Assembly: GCA_964545285.1 (NCBI GenBank)
Contig: CAZJEW010000035.1
Span: 1-11,254 of the forward strand
Source: CAG-1000 sp964545285
Lineage (GTDB): Bacteria; Bacillota_I; Bacilli_A; RF39; UBA660
Length of the DNA stretch: 11,254 nt
Direction of reading: 5' to 3'
Shown: positions 1 through 7,346 of the stretch, piece by piece
How the letters are laid out: the number at the start of each line of letters is the position of its first letter
Numbering within the stretch: position 1 is the stretch's first letter
Translations under genes and position numbers: made by a program
The notes under the pieces: model-generated
Told to the model about the DNA's origin: nothing
Databases searched by the model: none
The model's input: only the letters and a program-made list of their open reading frames with translations

Positions 1-817
1 AGTTGTTTGTTACTGCTCCTCTATAATAATATACTCTCTTACCATCTTCTGTTTTCGAAGCATCTTCTGTATAGTATAATCCTTTCCCATTTGTATTGCT
101 ACTTATATTTGTAAAATTTATTCCTGTGCTTGCTGTTACATATGGACTAGCTACATTATCTGCATATGCCATATCATCTGTTACTGTCTTAGTTATTATT
201 TTACATCTTAAATCTGTACTTGCTGTTGTACAATTCTTATACCACTTACTACATGAATTTTCATATTTTGTGTCATTTCCAATTACTTTTACTATTGCAG
301 ATAAAGAATTAGCTAACATTGATGATTGATCTACTCCTTCTGCATAACTTATCCATATATATAATGTAAATGTTTGTGTTTCATTCGGTTCTAAAAATGC
401 TCCTTCTAACAATATTAAGTCTTCTGTCGTTGAGGCACCATAAAAATCTCCTATTTTTGATAATCCATCTGATGATACTATTTTATATTTAAAATATTGT
501 GATTTTAATGCATCTGGAATACTTGTTATATTTAATGTTACTGTTGCACACACATTTAGTGTACTACTTGATGGATTTGTTACTGTAAATGTTTTACTGA
601 ATGCTTGAGTTTCATAATATTCATCATATATTGGTGATAAATTGCTAATACTTACCACAGAATCAGATAATGTTAATGAAAATTTTCCTGTTAATACCCC
701 GCTACTATTAGCTGGGCCTCCTATTACATTTACACCAAAATAAGCAAGAGTTAATGTTAAAACTCCTGCTAATAACAGCATAACCATAATTAATACATAT
801 TTTTTCTTTACTATCAT
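1..817 (-). CDS. Partial secreted protein with SipW-type signal and TasA/CalY-like region (C-terminus beyond left edge)
   Basis: An uninterrupted minus-strand frame runs from an ATG at 817-815 off the left edge, giving 272 residues. The start is supported by AAGGT seven bases upstream. Residues 1-6 are basic (MIVKKK), 7-26 are a hydrophobic core, and the segment ends LTLAYFG, resembling the signal of SipW-processed TasA/camelysin proteins. Residues 41-180 look like a beta-rich extracellular domain: FTVTNPSSS near 77-85, then an LEPNETQTFTLYIW stretch near 142-155, which resembles the 'proline-asparagine-glutamate, then TLxIW' pattern I associate with SipW-type secreted proteins. Four cysteines (90, 189, 196, 205) could form disulfides. 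Residues 262-272 (VYYYRGAVTNN) resemble the start of a domain common in uncharacterised gut Firmicutes surface proteins (usually followed by a WRI-V-R motif), which would lie outside the window. Role unknown; a surface or matrix protein is likely. The frame and signal are clear; the family is inferred. Confidence 0.8.
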   Translation of the reverse strand, partial: MIVKKKYVLIMVMLLLAGVLTLTLAYFGVNVIGGPANSSGVLTGKFSLTLSDSVVSISNLSPIYDEYYETQAFSKTFTVTNPSSSTLNVCATVTLNITSIPDALKSQYFKYKIVSSDGLSKIGDFYGASTTEDLILLEGAFLEPNETQTFTLYIWISYAEGVDQSSMLANSLSAIVKVIGNDTKYENSCSKWYKNCTTASTDLRCKIITKTVTDDMAYADNVASPYVTASTGINFTNISSNTNGKGLYYTEDASKTEDGKRVYYYRGAVTNN

Positions 818-835
818 ATTAATTACCTTAAGTTC

Positions 836-864
836 ATTATAATATAAATAATTTAAAATTGAAA
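836..864 (-). promoter_or_regulatory. Possible promoter for the secreted-protein gene
   Basis: On the minus strand a perfect TATAAT lies at 841-836 with TTTCAA (3 of 6 matches) at 864-859, a 17-base spacer. The predicted transcript start falls near 829, right at the Shine-Dalgarno site, so the leader would be very short. The region is so AT-rich that chance matches are likely. Confidence 0.3.
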
Positions 865-883
865 GTATTTTACAAATTATAAA

Positions 884-912
884 TAGTAAATTATAAATAA
901 ATATGTTATACT
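884..912 (+). promoter_or_regulatory. Extended -10 promoter for the HAD-tmcAL operon
   Basis: TGTTATACT at 904-912 is an extended -10 element (TGn followed by TATACT, 5 of 6 to consensus). A weak -35-like TAGTAA lies 17 bases upstream at 884-889. Transcription would begin near 919, leaving about 20 bases of leader that carries the AGGGGG ribosome site at 929-934, four bases before the ATG at 939. Confidence 0.55.
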
Positions 913-938
913 AATGACTATATTTTATAGGGGGAATT

Positions 939-1688
939 ATGACAAAATTACTTGTAAGTGATTATGATGGTACTTTTATTCCTGAATCCAAATCAATAGA
1001 AGAATTAAAAAGTAATAGAGATGCAGTTAAAAGATTTTTATCTTTAAGTAATATATTTGCATTTGCCACTGGAAGACATTTTAATTCTATTAAAAGTGAA
1101 ACATTAACGTATGAATTACCATATAACTATTTAATATGTAATAACGGAACATCTATATTTGATTCAAAAGATAATTTAATACATTATAATTTAATACCTT
1201 TTTCGATAGTAATTAGAACTATAAAATATTTAAACAGAAAAAAAGTTATTAAATCTATAAAATATAATGATATATATGGAAATGAAACAAGGAATTTTAA
1301 AGAAGTAGCAGAAATAGTTTGTGTTGTAGATATACCTTCTCCTAGTGCATTAGAAGAATTAAAAGATGAATTAGCATTTTTACAAACTATATATTTTACA
1401 ATCAATAGTTCTCAATATGTAACAGTTGCTGATGAAGATACTCCTAAAGGGACACAATATTTAATAGTTAAAAAGCCATCAGATAAAAAAGAAGCAGTTA
1501 AATTTATATCTAATATTGAAGGAATATTATTACCAGATATATATACTATTGGAAATGATTTTAATGACTATGGAATGATAGAATGTTATAATGGATTTAA
1601 GATGATAGATTCAAGAAGCGAATTAGAACTATTAGATGCAAAAGAAGTATCATCAGTAAGAGAATTAGTAAAAAGAATTGAGGGATAA
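939..1688 (+). CDS. Cof-type HAD-IIB family phosphatase
   Basis: A 249-residue haloacid dehalogenase superfamily hydrolase of the Cof/YidA class, a cytosolic Mg-dependent phosphatase that usually acts on sugar phosphates or nucleotide-like metabolites. All four catalytic motifs are visible: motif I DYDGT with nucleophile Asp8 and acid/base Asp10, motif II FATGR with Thr44, motif III Lys170 in DTPKG, and motif IV GNDFND at 205-210. The region between motifs II and III (about 60-165) is the C2-type cap, which sets substrate choice; it is somewhat short, and the whole protein is slightly below the usual 260-290 residues. The start follows a strong AGGGGG site. It is first in an operon with tmcAL, whose ATG lies two bases after this TAA. 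Enzyme class is secure; the substrate cannot be told from sequence. Confidence 0.9.
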   Translation: MTKLLVSDYDGTFIPESKSIEELKSNRDAVKRFLSLSNIFAFATGRHFNSIKSETLTYELPYNYLICNNGTSIFDSKDNLIHYNLIPFSIVIRTIKYLNRKKVIKSIKYNDIYGNETRNFKEVAEIVCVVDIPSPSALEELKDELAFLQTIYFTINSSQYVTVADEDTPKGTQYLIVKKPSDKKEAVKFISNIEGILLPDIYTIGNDFNDYGMIECYNGFKMIDSRSELELLDAKEVSSVRELVKRIEG

Positions 1689-1690
1689 AA

Positions 1691-2812
1691 ATGAATGTAA
1701 TTGGAATCGTATGTGAATATAATCCTTTTCATAATGGTCATAAATATCAAATAGATAAAATAAAAGAAATGTATCCTGATTCTATTTTAATAGCATGTAT
1801 GTCTTCTTCATTTACGCAAAGAGGAGATATATCAATAATAAATAAATTCGATAAAACAAAAATCGCAATTAAATATGGAATTGATATTGTAATTGAATTA
1901 CCATATATATATACTGTACAAAGTGCAGATATATTTGCTAAATACTCTATTTCATTATTAAATAAATTAAAAATAGATACACTTATATTTGGAACAGAAA
2001 CTGATGATATTAAAACTATAGAAGAAGTAGCAAATATTCAAATAAAGGATAATAGTTTTAACCCTATAGTAAAGAAATATATAGATGAAGGCTATAATTA
2101 TCCAACAGCATTAAATAAAGCTTTAAAAGACTTAAAAACATGTGATATAAAAGAACCAAATGATTTATTAGCAGTTTCTTATATAAAAGAAATAATAAGC
2201 AATAAATATAATATAAAATATAAGAATATTAAAAGAACAAACAATTATCACGATATAGAATCAAATAATAATATAGTATCAGCATCAAATATAAGAAACA
2301 GTATTTTATTAAATAAAGATATATCACATCAAGTACCATTAGAAGTATATAATATATTAAAAAATAAAAAAATAAATATGAATAAATATTTTGAATTATT
2401 AAAATATAAAATAATATCAGAAGATAGCTTATCTAATTATTTAGAAGTAAATGAAGGTATAGATAACAGAATTAAAAATGTAATAAACAAATCAAATTCA
2501 TTAGAAGAATTAATACAAAACATTAAATCCAAACGATATACTTATAATAAAATTTCAAGAATACTAAATCATATATTATGTTCTATTAAGAAAGAAGACA
2601 TTATAGATAATATTGAATATATAAGAATATTAGGATTTAGTAATAATGGTCAAAAGTATTTAAACAAAATAAAAAAAGAATTAGATATACCAATTCTTAA
2701 TAGTTATAATAATAAATATAAAGCATTAATGATTGAACATAAAATAACACAAATATATTCATTAATACAAGATAATATCAATGATATTGAAAGAAGCAAT
2801 AAGCCTATTTAA
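1691..2812 (+). CDS. tmcAL: tRNA(Met) cytidine acetate ligase
   Basis: Family knowledge: TmcAL (formerly YlbM, DUF795) activates acetate with ATP as acetyl-AMP and transfers it to N4 of cytidine 34 of elongator tRNA-Met, making ac4C that guards against misreading of AUA. Seen here: a nucleotidyltransferase-fold N-terminus with EYNPFHNGH at 9-17 (HxGH signature His14-His17), QRGD at 43-46, PNDLLAVSYIKEI from 156, KRTNNYHD from 181, and VSASNIR at 196-202, equivalent to the ATP-binding ISxxxIR motif. C-terminal family blocks are also present: KRYTYNKISRIL at 281-292 and ILGFSNNGQKYL at 313-324. At 373 residues it is shorter than the roughly 400-415 of Bacillus members, mostly by tighter loops. 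GAGGGA at 1680-1685, inside the end of the upstream HAD gene, is its ribosome site, so the two are probably translated together. Confidence 0.95.
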   Translation: MNVIGIVCEYNPFHNGHKYQIDKIKEMYPDSILIACMSSSFTQRGDISIINKFDKTKIAIKYGIDIVIELPYIYTVQSADIFAKYSISLLNKLKIDTLIFGTETDDIKTIEEVANIQIKDNSFNPIVKKYIDEGYNYPTALNKALKDLKTCDIKEPNDLLAVSYIKEIISNKYNIKYKNIKRTNNYHDIESNNNIVSASNIRNSILLNKDISHQVPLEVYNILKNKKINMNKYFELLKYKIISEDSLSNYLEVNEGIDNRIKNVINKSNSLEELIQNIKSKRYTYNKISRILNHILCSIKKEDIIDNIEYIRILGFSNNGQKYLNKIKKELDIPILNSYNNKYKALMIEHKITQIYSLIQDNINDIERSNKPI

Positions 2813-2827
2813 ATAAGCTTATTTTTT
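2798..2827 (+). terminator. Hairpin terminator between convergent tmcAL and CDF genes
   Basis: A near-perfect 26-base palindrome (AATAAGC, one mismatch, TATTTAAATA, one mismatch, GCTTATT) at 2798-2823 runs into six T residues at 2822-2827, a good Rho-independent terminator for the plus-strand operon. The TAA of tmcAL (2810-2812) lies in the centre and the TAA of the opposing gene (2819-2821) in the right arm. On the minus strand the following bases (GCTTCTTTC) are only moderately T-rich, so termination in that direction is less certain. Confidence 0.75.
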
Positions 2828-3688
2828 ATCAATAGGTTTTATATCTATATTAATATACTTATACTCAGGATGAATATCTCTAAGATCTTTTTTTATACCT
2901 TGTTCTGTTTTATATGCATTTTTAATAGATGTTTTTCCTAACATTTCAATATCAATATTTATCATTCTATATGATCCGTATTTTAAAATAGTAATTCTTC
3001 TAATATTTTTAACATCTTCATAATTACTTAATATACTCTTAATTTCATCATGATACTTATTATCCAATTCTACTTCTCCAATAGAAGATTTAAAATTTTC
3101 TATAAATAATTTTATACCTATTCTAAGAGTTAATAGTGATATAACAATACTTCCTATAGTATCTGCATATTTCAAATAACTAAGTTCTTTAGAAAAGAAA
3201 CTAAGTAATATAAATATAAATGCTAAGAAACTAGATAATACATCAAATCTACTTTCTGTACCACTAGTAGTTAATATACTACTTTTTATTTCTTTTCCTT
3301 TTTTAATAAGTAAACCACTTATAAAAAATTTAACTACTATAGATACAAATGAAACAATTAGTATATAATATGTATCAATAGTATATGTTTTAGAAAATGA
3401 ATTTACAAATATTTTAACAGATAAATAAATAATAAATATACTAATAAATAAACTAGTTACATATTCTGCTTTTCCATGTCCATAAGGATGGTCTTCATCA
3501 GGTTCTTTATTAGATATTTTAGCACCAAATATTCCAATAATATCAGTTGACATATCACTTAAACAATGAATACCATCTGCTATTAAAGTTTTACTTTTAG
3601 AAATATATCCGAAAATCACTTTAATTATTGTTAAAAATATATTAGCTATAAAGCTTATACTCATATATTTTATAGTTTTATTTTTCAT
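2819..3688 (-). CDS. Cation diffusion facilitator family metal transporter
   Basis: An inner-membrane CDF-family exporter of divalent metal ions (proton antiport in the family). The protein has about six hydrophobic segments in its first two thirds and a soluble C-terminal domain over the last 80 or so residues, the usual CDF layout. Numbering below is from the upstream ATG at 3718 (299 residues). Helix 2 carries ADGIHCLSD with His51 and Asp55; the loop motif DEDHPYGHGKAE is at 74-85; helix 5 carries ESRFD with Glu155 and Asp159. Most CDF proteins have HxxxD or DxxxD in helix 5, so Glu155 is unusual. Start choice: ATGs at 3718, 3703 and 3688 are in frame and none has a clear ribosome site; I chose 3688 (289 residues) because it is one base past the polA TGA, suiting translational coupling. 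The family call is firm; the metal is not known. Confidence 0.9.
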   Translation of the reverse strand: MKNKTIKYMSISFIANIFLTIIKVIFGYISKSKTLIADGIHCLSDMSTDIIGIFGAKISNKEPDEDHPYGHGKAEYVTSLFISIFIIYLSVKIFVNSFSKTYTIDTYYILIVSFVSIVVKFFISGLLIKKGKEIKSSILTTSGTESRFDVLSSFLAFIFILLSFFSKELSYLKYADTIGSIVISLLTLRIGIKLFIENFKSSIGEVELDNKYHDEIKSILSNYEDVKNIRRITILKYGSYRMINIDIEMLGKTSIKNAYKTEQGIKKDLRDIHPEYKYINIDIKPIDKK

Positions 3689-3689
3689 A

Positions 3690-6257
3690 TCACTTTGCTT
3701 CATACCAATTAGTACCATAATCTATTTCAACTTTTAATGGTATTGATAAAGTATATATCCCTTCCATAGTATTTTTTACTAATTCTTTAATTTCACTTAA
3801 TTCATCATTAGGAACTTCAAATATTAATTCATCATGAACTTGAAGTAACATTTTAGTTTTATATTGTTTATCATTTAGTTCATTATATATTTTAATCATA
3901 GCTAATTTTAATATGTCGGCTGCTGTCCCTTGTATTGGAGTATTTAACGCCATTCTATCTCCCATAGCTCTTATTAAATGATTAGTATTTTTGATTTCTT
4001 CTATTTCTCTTTTTCTTCCAAATAAAGTTCTTACATATCCAAGTTCTCTTGTCTTAATAACAATATCTTTCATATACTTATTTACTTCAGGATACATAGA
4101 TAAATACTTATCTATATACTTTTTAGCTTCAAATGGATTAATATCTAAATTTTCACCAAGACCATATCCACTTATTCCATAGACTATTCCAAATATAACA
4201 GCTTTAGCAGTTCTTCTTTGATTCTTTGTTACATTTTCTTCAGGTATATCAAATATATCACTTGCTACATGAGTATGAATATCTTCATTATTTATAAATG
4301 CTTCTTTCAACCCTTTACAGTCGGTAATATGGGCAAGTACTCTAAGTTCAATTTGGGAATAATCACTAGATAAAAGATTACAATCTTCATCTGCAACAAA
4401 TGCTTTTCTAATACTTCTTCCTTCTTCACTTCTTACAGGAATGTTTTGTAAATTAGGTTCAATAGAAGAAAGTCTTCCTGTTCTTGCTATATTTTGTTTA
4501 TATATAGTATGAATTCTTCCATCAGATTTTATAAAATCATTAAAAGTATCCAAATAAGTAGTAACTAATTTAGTTAAATTCCTATATTTTAGTATTTCAT
4601 CAACTATTGGATAACTATTAGAATATTTTATTAATACATCATGAGCCGTAGAAGTTGAATTTTTTCCACGTCCTCTAGGTAAATTTAATTTATCATATAA
4701 AATTGTTCCTAATTGTTTAGGACTACTTATATTAAATTCCTCTCCTGCATAATTATATATTGTTGTTTTAATACCCTCTATTCTAATATTAAGATTTTCT
4801 TTTAAATCATCTATAACTTCAGATTTAACCTTTATCCCAGTAATTTCCATAGCTGCAAGAATACTAATCAAAGGGTGTTCTATATTAAAATACAAATCTT
4901 TAAGTTCTTCTCTTTCTAATTTGGATATAAAATCGTTATATGTATCATATAGAAATTTAGCTTTAGAAGTAATAGCGGTTATAATATTTTCTTCACATAA
5001 GTTAGACTTTTTAGAAATAATATTATCATAATATTCAATCTCAATACCATAAGTTTGAGATAAATAAGCTACATCATCTTTAGTATTGTAATTTAAAAGA
5101 TAAGCACCAATCATAGTATCAAAATCACTATTAGTTTTGATTCCGAACTTGTTAAGAGCAACTATATTCTTTTTAAGATCAAAAGTAACTAAAGAATTAT
5201 TAAATATAGATTTGTTTAAAAGTATAGCAGCTTTATCTAAATAATATAATTTCTTTCCATCATATACTCCACATCCTAGTATCTCTGCGTTATGATAATT
5301 TGATTCACTCATTTCAAGGTAATAACTATATTTAGAATTTAATTCGACTCTTCCTTTTACTATTTCATATTTAACATTTGTATTAGATTTTTTAGTAGGA
5401 ATAGTCTTTAAAAACGAATTAAATTCTAATTCTTTATATTTCTCTATTAATTTATCAGTATTTATTCCATTATACTTGATACTATCAAATGTATAATCAA
5501 ATTCTATTGTCTTATAAATAGTTGCAATTTTATATGAAAAATATGCTGCGTCTTTATCATTAATTAACTTTTCTTGTGTTTTACCACTTATTTCATCAAT
5601 ATGTTCATATACACCATTTAAATCACCATATTTTTGTAATAGATTTAATGCAGTTTTCTCACCTATCCCTTTTACACCAGGTATATTATCAGAAGGATCA
5701 CCCATTAAAGATTTTAAATCAATCATTTTAATAGGTTCAATTCCATAAGTATCGAAAAATGTTTTATTATTCATCATAATATAATCATGCATTTTTAATA
5801 ATTTAACATCTACTTCATCACTTATTAATTGTAATAAATCTTTATCACTACTAATAATAGTTGCATTATATTTTTTATCTTCATCAGCCATTCTAGCAAA
5901 AGTACCAATAATATCATCTGCTTCATAATTGTCACATTCAATATATTTTATTCCAAGTAATTCACATAATTCTTTAGCAACAGGAAACTGCAACTTTAAT
6001 TCTTTAGGAGTTTCAATACGACCAGCCTTATATGTAGTATATAAATCTTGTCTAAAATTCTTACCTTTATCAAAAGCACACATTATATATTCTGGATTTT
6101 CTTCATTGATAATTTTATTTAACATATTTACAAATCCAAATAATGCATTAGTAGGAAAACCTTTAGAATTATTCATAAAATTTCCATTATATGCTGTTGC
6201 ATAATAACTTCTAAATAATAAATTGTTTCCATCTATTAAAATTGCTCTTTTTTTCAT
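3690..6257 (-). CDS. polA: DNA polymerase I
   Basis: DNA polymerase I, for Okazaki fragment maturation and repair synthesis; 855 residues, near the usual length. The N-terminal 5' nuclease (about 1-290) shows LIDGNN with Asp9, AFDKG, EADD, SSDKD and the GDPSDNIPG helix-hairpin-helix region. The middle domain (about 300-460) has the exonuclease fold but its acidic residues look replaced, as in Bacillus enzymes. The polymerase domain (about 460-855) has TGRLSSIEPNLQN, motif A DYSQIELR at 632-639, the O-helix from Arg681 to Tyr693, QVHDE at 806-810 and the terminal NWYEAK. The O-helix reads KAVIFGIVYG where homologs have Asn before the Phe. Start: an in-frame GTG at 6266 would add three residues, but that GTG lies inside the AGGTGA ribosome site five bases before the ATG at 6257, so the ATG is preferred. 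The TGA stop supports the standard genetic code. Confidence 0.97.
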   Translation of the reverse strand: MKKRAILIDGNNLLFRSYYATAYNGNFMNNSKGFPTNALFGFVNMLNKIINEENPEYIMCAFDKGKNFRQDLYTTYKAGRIETPKELKLQFPVAKELCELLGIKYIECDNYEADDIIGTFARMADEDKKYNATIISSDKDLLQLISDEVDVKLLKMHDYIMMNNKTFFDTYGIEPIKMIDLKSLMGDPSDNIPGVKGIGEKTALNLLQKYGDLNGVYEHIDEISGKTQEKLINDKDAAYFSYKIATIYKTIEFDYTFDSIKYNGINTDKLIEKYKELEFNSFLKTIPTKKSNTNVKYEIVKGRVELNSKYSYYLEMSESNYHNAEILGCGVYDGKKLYYLDKAAILLNKSIFNNSLVTFDLKKNIVALNKFGIKTNSDFDTMIGAYLLNYNTKDDVAYLSQTYGIEIEYYDNIISKKSNLCEENIITAITSKAKFLYDTYNDFISKLEREELKDLYFNIEHPLISILAAMEITGIKVKSEVIDDLKENLNIRIEGIKTTIYNYAGEEFNISSPKQLGTILYDKLNLPRGRGKNSTSTAHDVLIKYSNSYPIVDEILKYRNLTKLVTTYLDTFNDFIKSDGRIHTIYKQNIARTGRLSSIEPNLQNIPVRSEEGRSIRKAFVADEDCNLLSSDYSQIELRVLAHITDCKGLKEAFINNEDIHTHVASDIFDIPEENVTKNQRRTAKAVIFGIVYGISGYGLGENLDINPFEAKKYIDKYLSMYPEVNKYMKDIVIKTRELGYVRTLFGRKREIEEIKNTNHLIRAMGDRMALNTPIQGTAADILKLAMIKIYNELNDKQYKTKMLLQVHDELIFEVPNDELSEIKELVKNTMEGIYTLSIPLKVEIDYGTNWYEAK

Positions 6258-6262
6258 ATTAT

Positions 6263-6268
6263 TCACCT
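6263..6268 (-). promoter_or_regulatory. Ribosome binding site that fixes the polA start
   Basis: AGGTGA read on the minus strand at 6268-6263 lies five bases before the ATG at 6257. It contains the competing in-frame GTG at 6266-6264, which therefore is more likely part of the Shine-Dalgarno site than a start codon. Confidence 0.7.
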
Positions 6269-6274
6269 AATAAT

Positions 6275-6303
6275 ATTTTACTACATAATTGATTTTTTAT
6301 AAA
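6275..6303 (-). promoter_or_regulatory. Possible polA promoter
   Basis: Minus-strand TTTATA (6303-6298, 4 of 6) and TAAAAT (6280-6275, 5 of 6) are 17 bases apart. The start site would fall near 6268, giving a leader of about a dozen bases that begins at the ribosome site. The -35 overlaps the T-tract of the upstream terminator. Chance similarity in AT-rich DNA is possible. Confidence 0.35.
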
Positions 6304-6328
6304 GAAAAACATATTTTAAATATGTTTT
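6301..6328 (-). terminator. Terminator of the murJ-alr-ATP-grasp operon
   Basis: Complementary 11-base arms, AAAACATATTT (6306-6316) and AAATATGTTTT (6318-6328), form an AT-rich hairpin. On the minus strand it is followed by TTTTTCTTT (6309-6301). The outer arm overlaps the TAA of the ATP-grasp gene (6329-6327). The stem has only one G-C pair, so it may leak and allow some read-through into polA. Confidence 0.6.
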
Positions 6329-7346
6329 ATAATTTAATATTTTTCATTTCATTTCCGAGTATATCAGAGATAACTTTTAAATGACCAATCTTTTCATCAT
6401 TAAATTTATTAAATTGAACTAAACCATAACTAGGCCATTCATTACCTTCCATAATAACCGGACCGTCTTTAGTAATAGCTATATCCCATCCTACATATCT
6501 TATTTGAGGTACTTCTAACGCTGCTTTCAAACATAGATCAAATGATTCTTTAACATAAGGAATAGTTAATGATTTAAATGGGATTTTAACCATTGGATGA
6601 CATTCATATTCATTAGCTGAATCATCAAGAACTCTACTACATACTTTGCCTTCCTCATTAAGTCTCATATAAGCATCAGAGCAACCAATAGCTGCATTAT
6701 CATCTATATTAATTCTAAGAGCATTACCAATAATATGAGCTTTCCCATCTTTAAGAAGAGTAACTACTCTAAAAGAATTAACAGCATAAGGATTTACTTT
6801 ATTAAGTACATCATGTTGAATAATAGCTTCTTCAACTAAAAATTCTTTTCTATCCTTTATTTCATTATATAACTTATTAATATCATTATTATCTTTTAAA
6901 ATGATTTTTGTTACCCCGTGTCCTCCAAAATCAGCTATTCTTTTAGAAAAAATAATATCTTTTTCTTTAATAAAATCTTTAAATTCATTTAATGAAGAAA
7001 TTCTTAAATCTATAAAATCTCTTTTAATATAATCCTTAAATATTTTATTAAAAACTACTTTATCATTCATAGTACATTTATAATTCATATCATTTAAATA
7101 ATGTAATATTTTAAAAAATGTTTTAGTAGTTACATGAGTTTTTTTTTCTTCAGGTGTTAAATTAATAAAATCACTTTTTAAATAATCAGTATACCCTATT
7201 CCATATTTAATAAAATTTTTAATCATATCTTTTTTTACATATGATACACTTTTATTATTCTCTTTAGCTATTTTAGTAGCTAATTCATTTAATCTTTTTT
7301 TATCTATTTGTTTTATTTTATTATAAAACATTTTACTTATTCCCAT
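6327..7346 (-). CDS. Sugar-transfer-associated ATP-grasp family ligase
   Basis: A 339-residue protein resembling the sugar-transfer-associated ATP-grasp family (ATPgrasp_ST), whose members are predicted to couple ATP hydrolysis to amide- or ester-like bond formation in cell-surface polysaccharide synthesis. The N-terminal third (about 50-115) has the family-like layout of a hydrophobic/acidic stretch and NDKVVFNKIF before the fold. ATP-grasp features: Lys135 in FSKRIADFGGHGV, the adenine-hinge region LVEEAI at 170-175, NPYAVNSFRVVT at 185-196, and the metal-binding end GWDIAI (Asp288) and VIMEGNEWP (Glu300, Asn302). No signal or membrane segment, so cytosolic. Its ATG overlaps the racemase stop (TAATG) and its AGGAGG site at 7359-7354 lies inside the racemase gene, so the two are coupled. 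The ATP-grasp fold is confident; the substrate is unknown. Confidence 0.85.
   Translation of the reverse strand: MGISKMFYNKIKQIDKKRLNELATKIAKENNKSVSYVKKDMIKNFIKYGIGYTDYLKSDFINLTPEEKKTHVTTKTFFKILHYLNDMNYKCTMNDKVVFNKIFKDYIKRDFIDLRISSLNEFKDFIKEKDIIFSKRIADFGGHGVTKIILKDNNDINKLYNEIKDRKEFLVEEAIIQHDVLNKVNPYAVNSFRVVTLLKDGKAHIIGNALRINIDDNAAIGCSDAYMRLNEEGKVCSRVLDDSANEYECHPMVKIPFKSLTIPYVKESFDLCLKAALEVPQIRYVGWDIAITKDGPVIMEGNEWPSYGLVQFNKFNDEKIGHLKVISDILGNEMKNIKL

Noticed and set aside
96..329. Plus-strand open frame of 77 codons
   Set aside because: It lies antisense to the partial secreted-protein gene, which has a start, a ribosome site, a signal peptide and 272 open codons; the plus frame has no recognisable features.
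1184..1405. Minus-strand open frame inside the HAD gene
   Set aside because: It is antisense to a complete HAD phosphatase with all four motifs.
3690..3692. TGA read as tryptophan (Mollicutes code)
   Set aside because: PolA ends at its normal NWYEAK terminus at this TGA, and the tryptophans I checked in the window use TGG.
3991..4182. Plus-strand open frame inside polA
   Set aside because: It is antisense to the conserved polymerase domain, including the O-helix. Its hydrophobic make-up reflects AT-rich antisense sequence.
5929..6204. Plus-strand open frame inside the polA 5' nuclease region
   Set aside because: It is antisense to conserved nuclease motifs, with no ribosome site or family resemblance.
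7139..7147. Run of nine A residues (coding strand) in the ATP-grasp gene, as a phase-variation tract
   Set aside because: It encodes Glu-Lys-Lys in frame; runs of this length are expected in such AT-rich DNA and the frame is intact.
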